The translations under genes were made by a program, and so were the position numbers. A DNA stretch of 6,408 nt. It comes from Bacteroidota bacterium (GTDB lineage: Bacteria > Bacteroidota > Ignavibacteria > SZUA-365). The DNA is taken from positions 1 through 6,408 of the forward strand of contig JAGTUW010000197.1 in assembly GCA_018224345.1 (NCBI GenBank), given 5' to 3'. Of the stretch, positions 5,537 through 6,408 are shown piece after piece; the stretch's first letter is position 1, and each line of letters starts with the position of its first letter. The notes beneath the pieces are model-generated. The model was not told where the DNA came from, ran no database searches, and saw only the letters and a list, made by a program, of their open reading frames with translations.

Positions 5537-6408
5537 GTGAAGCCCGTGTACCTCGATTACAACGCTACGACGCCGGTACTGCCGCAGGTCGCCGACGCAA
5601 TGCGTCCTTTTCTCGAAGAACATTTCGGCAATCCTTCCAGCACGCACTGGTACGGAAGCACTACGAAATCCGCGGTCGAGCGTGCCCGGAAGCAGGTCGC
5701 GGAACTGCCCGGCTGCCATGCGGATGAAATCATCTTCACCAGCGGGGGCAGTGAAGCGAACAACATGGCCATTCAGGGCATCGCGTTCGAACGCCGGACC
5801 GCAGGAAATCACATCATCACCTCGCAGATAGAACATCCTGCCGTGATCGAAGTGTGCAGACATCTGGAGACGCTGGGTTTTGCTGTGACCTATGTTTCCG
5901 TCGATGCCGACGGAGTCGTGGACGTGGAAGAGTTGCAACGCAGCATCACAGCCCGCACGATACTGATTACCATCATGCATGCCAACAACGAAGTCGGGAC
6001 GATACAGCCCATCGCGGAGATCGCGGCTCTCGCGCGTGCGCATGGGATCGCGATGCATACCGATGCGGCGCAGTCCGCCGGAAAGATACCGGTACGTATC
6101 GATGAACTCGGCGTGGACCTGCTTTCGATCGCCGGACACAAACTGTATGCACCGAAAGGGATCGGGGCATTGTATATGCGACGCGGAACGCAGATACAAC
6201 GTTTGATTCACGGCGCTGCACACGAACGGGGCTTGCGGGCGGGGACGGAGAATGTGCTGGAAATCGTCGGCCTCGGAGAGGCCTGTGCGATTGCTGCACG
6301 CGATACGGAGGCGACCGCATCGCACATGCGCACGATGCGTGACCGCCTGCACGAGGCATTGCGTGCAGGGGTGGAGGATGTGATATTGAACGGTCACCCG
6401 GAACTGCG
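5537..6408 (+). CDS. Cysteine desulfurase (NifS/IscS type), 3' truncated
   Basis: This PLP enzyme takes sulfur from cysteine as a persulfide for Fe-S clusters, thiolated tRNA or molybdenum cofactor sulfuration. The 290 visible residues start with YLDYNATTP (5-13). They include SGGSEANNMA (PLP phosphate loop), His100 in SQIEHPAV (stacks on the PLP ring), HANNEVGTIQP, Asp176 and Gln179 in HTDAAQSAGK, and the Schiff-base Lys202 in GHKLYAPKG. The substrate segment reads HGAAHERGLRAGTENV where GGGQE or GGGHE is usual. The window ends before the mobile loop with the catalytic Cys (expected around residue 325), so class I versus II cannot be settled. GTG 5537 is preferred because GGAG (5525-5528) is 8 nt upstream; ATG 5498 would add 13 residues but has its AGGA directly abutting it. 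The gene is divergent from mobA across 123 bp. Confidence 0.92.
   Translation, partial: MKPVYLDYNATTPVLPQVADAMRPFLEEHFGNPSSTHWYGSTTKSAVERARKQVAELPGCHADEIIFTSGGSEANNMAIQGIAFERRTAGNHIITSQIEHPAVIEVCRHLETLGFAVTYVSVDADGVVDVEELQRSITARTILITIMHANNEVGTIQPIAEIAALARAHGIAMHTDAAQSAGKIPVRIDELGVDLLSIAGHKLYAPKGIGALYMRRGTQIQRLIHGAAHERGLRAGTENVLEIVGLGEACAIAARDTEATASHMRTMRDRLHEALRAGVEDVILNGHPEL

Noticed and set aside
5474..6397. 307-codon minus-strand frame opposite the cysteine desulfurase
   Set aside because: The plus-strand frame carries every conserved desulfurase motif in order; the antisense frame is a His/Arg/Cys-rich shadow with no recognisable family.

Overview
The window looks like chromosomal DNA of a moderately GC-rich (high-50s % by eye) Gram-negative bacterium. 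A DUF3943-type exported protein with a signal peptide and a beta-rich C-terminal half hints at the Bacteroidota/Chlorobiota/Ignavibacteriota side of the tree. No rRNA, tRNA, IS element, CRISPR array or phage structural gene is visible, so the taxonomic guess is weak.

Bases 1-2332 (+ strand) form a compact NAD-recycling operon. It holds the 3' end of a macro-domain protein, then pncB (nicotinate phosphoribosyltransferase) overlapping it by 11 bp, then pncA (nicotinamidase). PncA turns nicotinamide into nicotinate and PncB turns nicotinate into nicotinate mononucleotide (Preiss-Handler salvage). The macro-domain protein probably handles ADP-ribose or O-acetyl-ADP-ribose, the other product of NAD-consuming enzymes. 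A 14-codon micro-ORF (1716-1760) with a near-ideal Shine-Dalgarno sequence fills the pncB-pncA gap exactly, overlapping the pncB stop at one end and the pncA start at the other.

Bases 2333-3389 hold a 26-nt direct repeat that copies the last coding bases of pncA, then a DUF3943-like exported protein gene. Its signal-peptide part and its conserved part lie in different frames, so it is either a recent pseudogene or contains a one-base sequence error.

Bases 3390-4818 carry a likely promoter and a NYN (PIN-like) nuclease of about 407 residues. An acidic linker made of five 24-bp tandem repeats joins the nuclease domain to a winged-helix-like C-terminal domain. Its 3' end overlaps tail-to-tail with mobA (molybdenum cofactor guanylyltransferase, - strand, 4775-5413). 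Divergent from mobA across a 123-bp gap is a cysteine desulfurase of the NifS/IscS type, cut off by the window end before its catalytic cysteine loop.

No convincing rho-independent terminator was found. The unusual signals are the bridging micro-ORF, the duplicated pncA tail, the frameshifted DUF3943 gene and the tandem-repeat linker in the NYN nuclease; none amounts to a clearly new multi-gene system.
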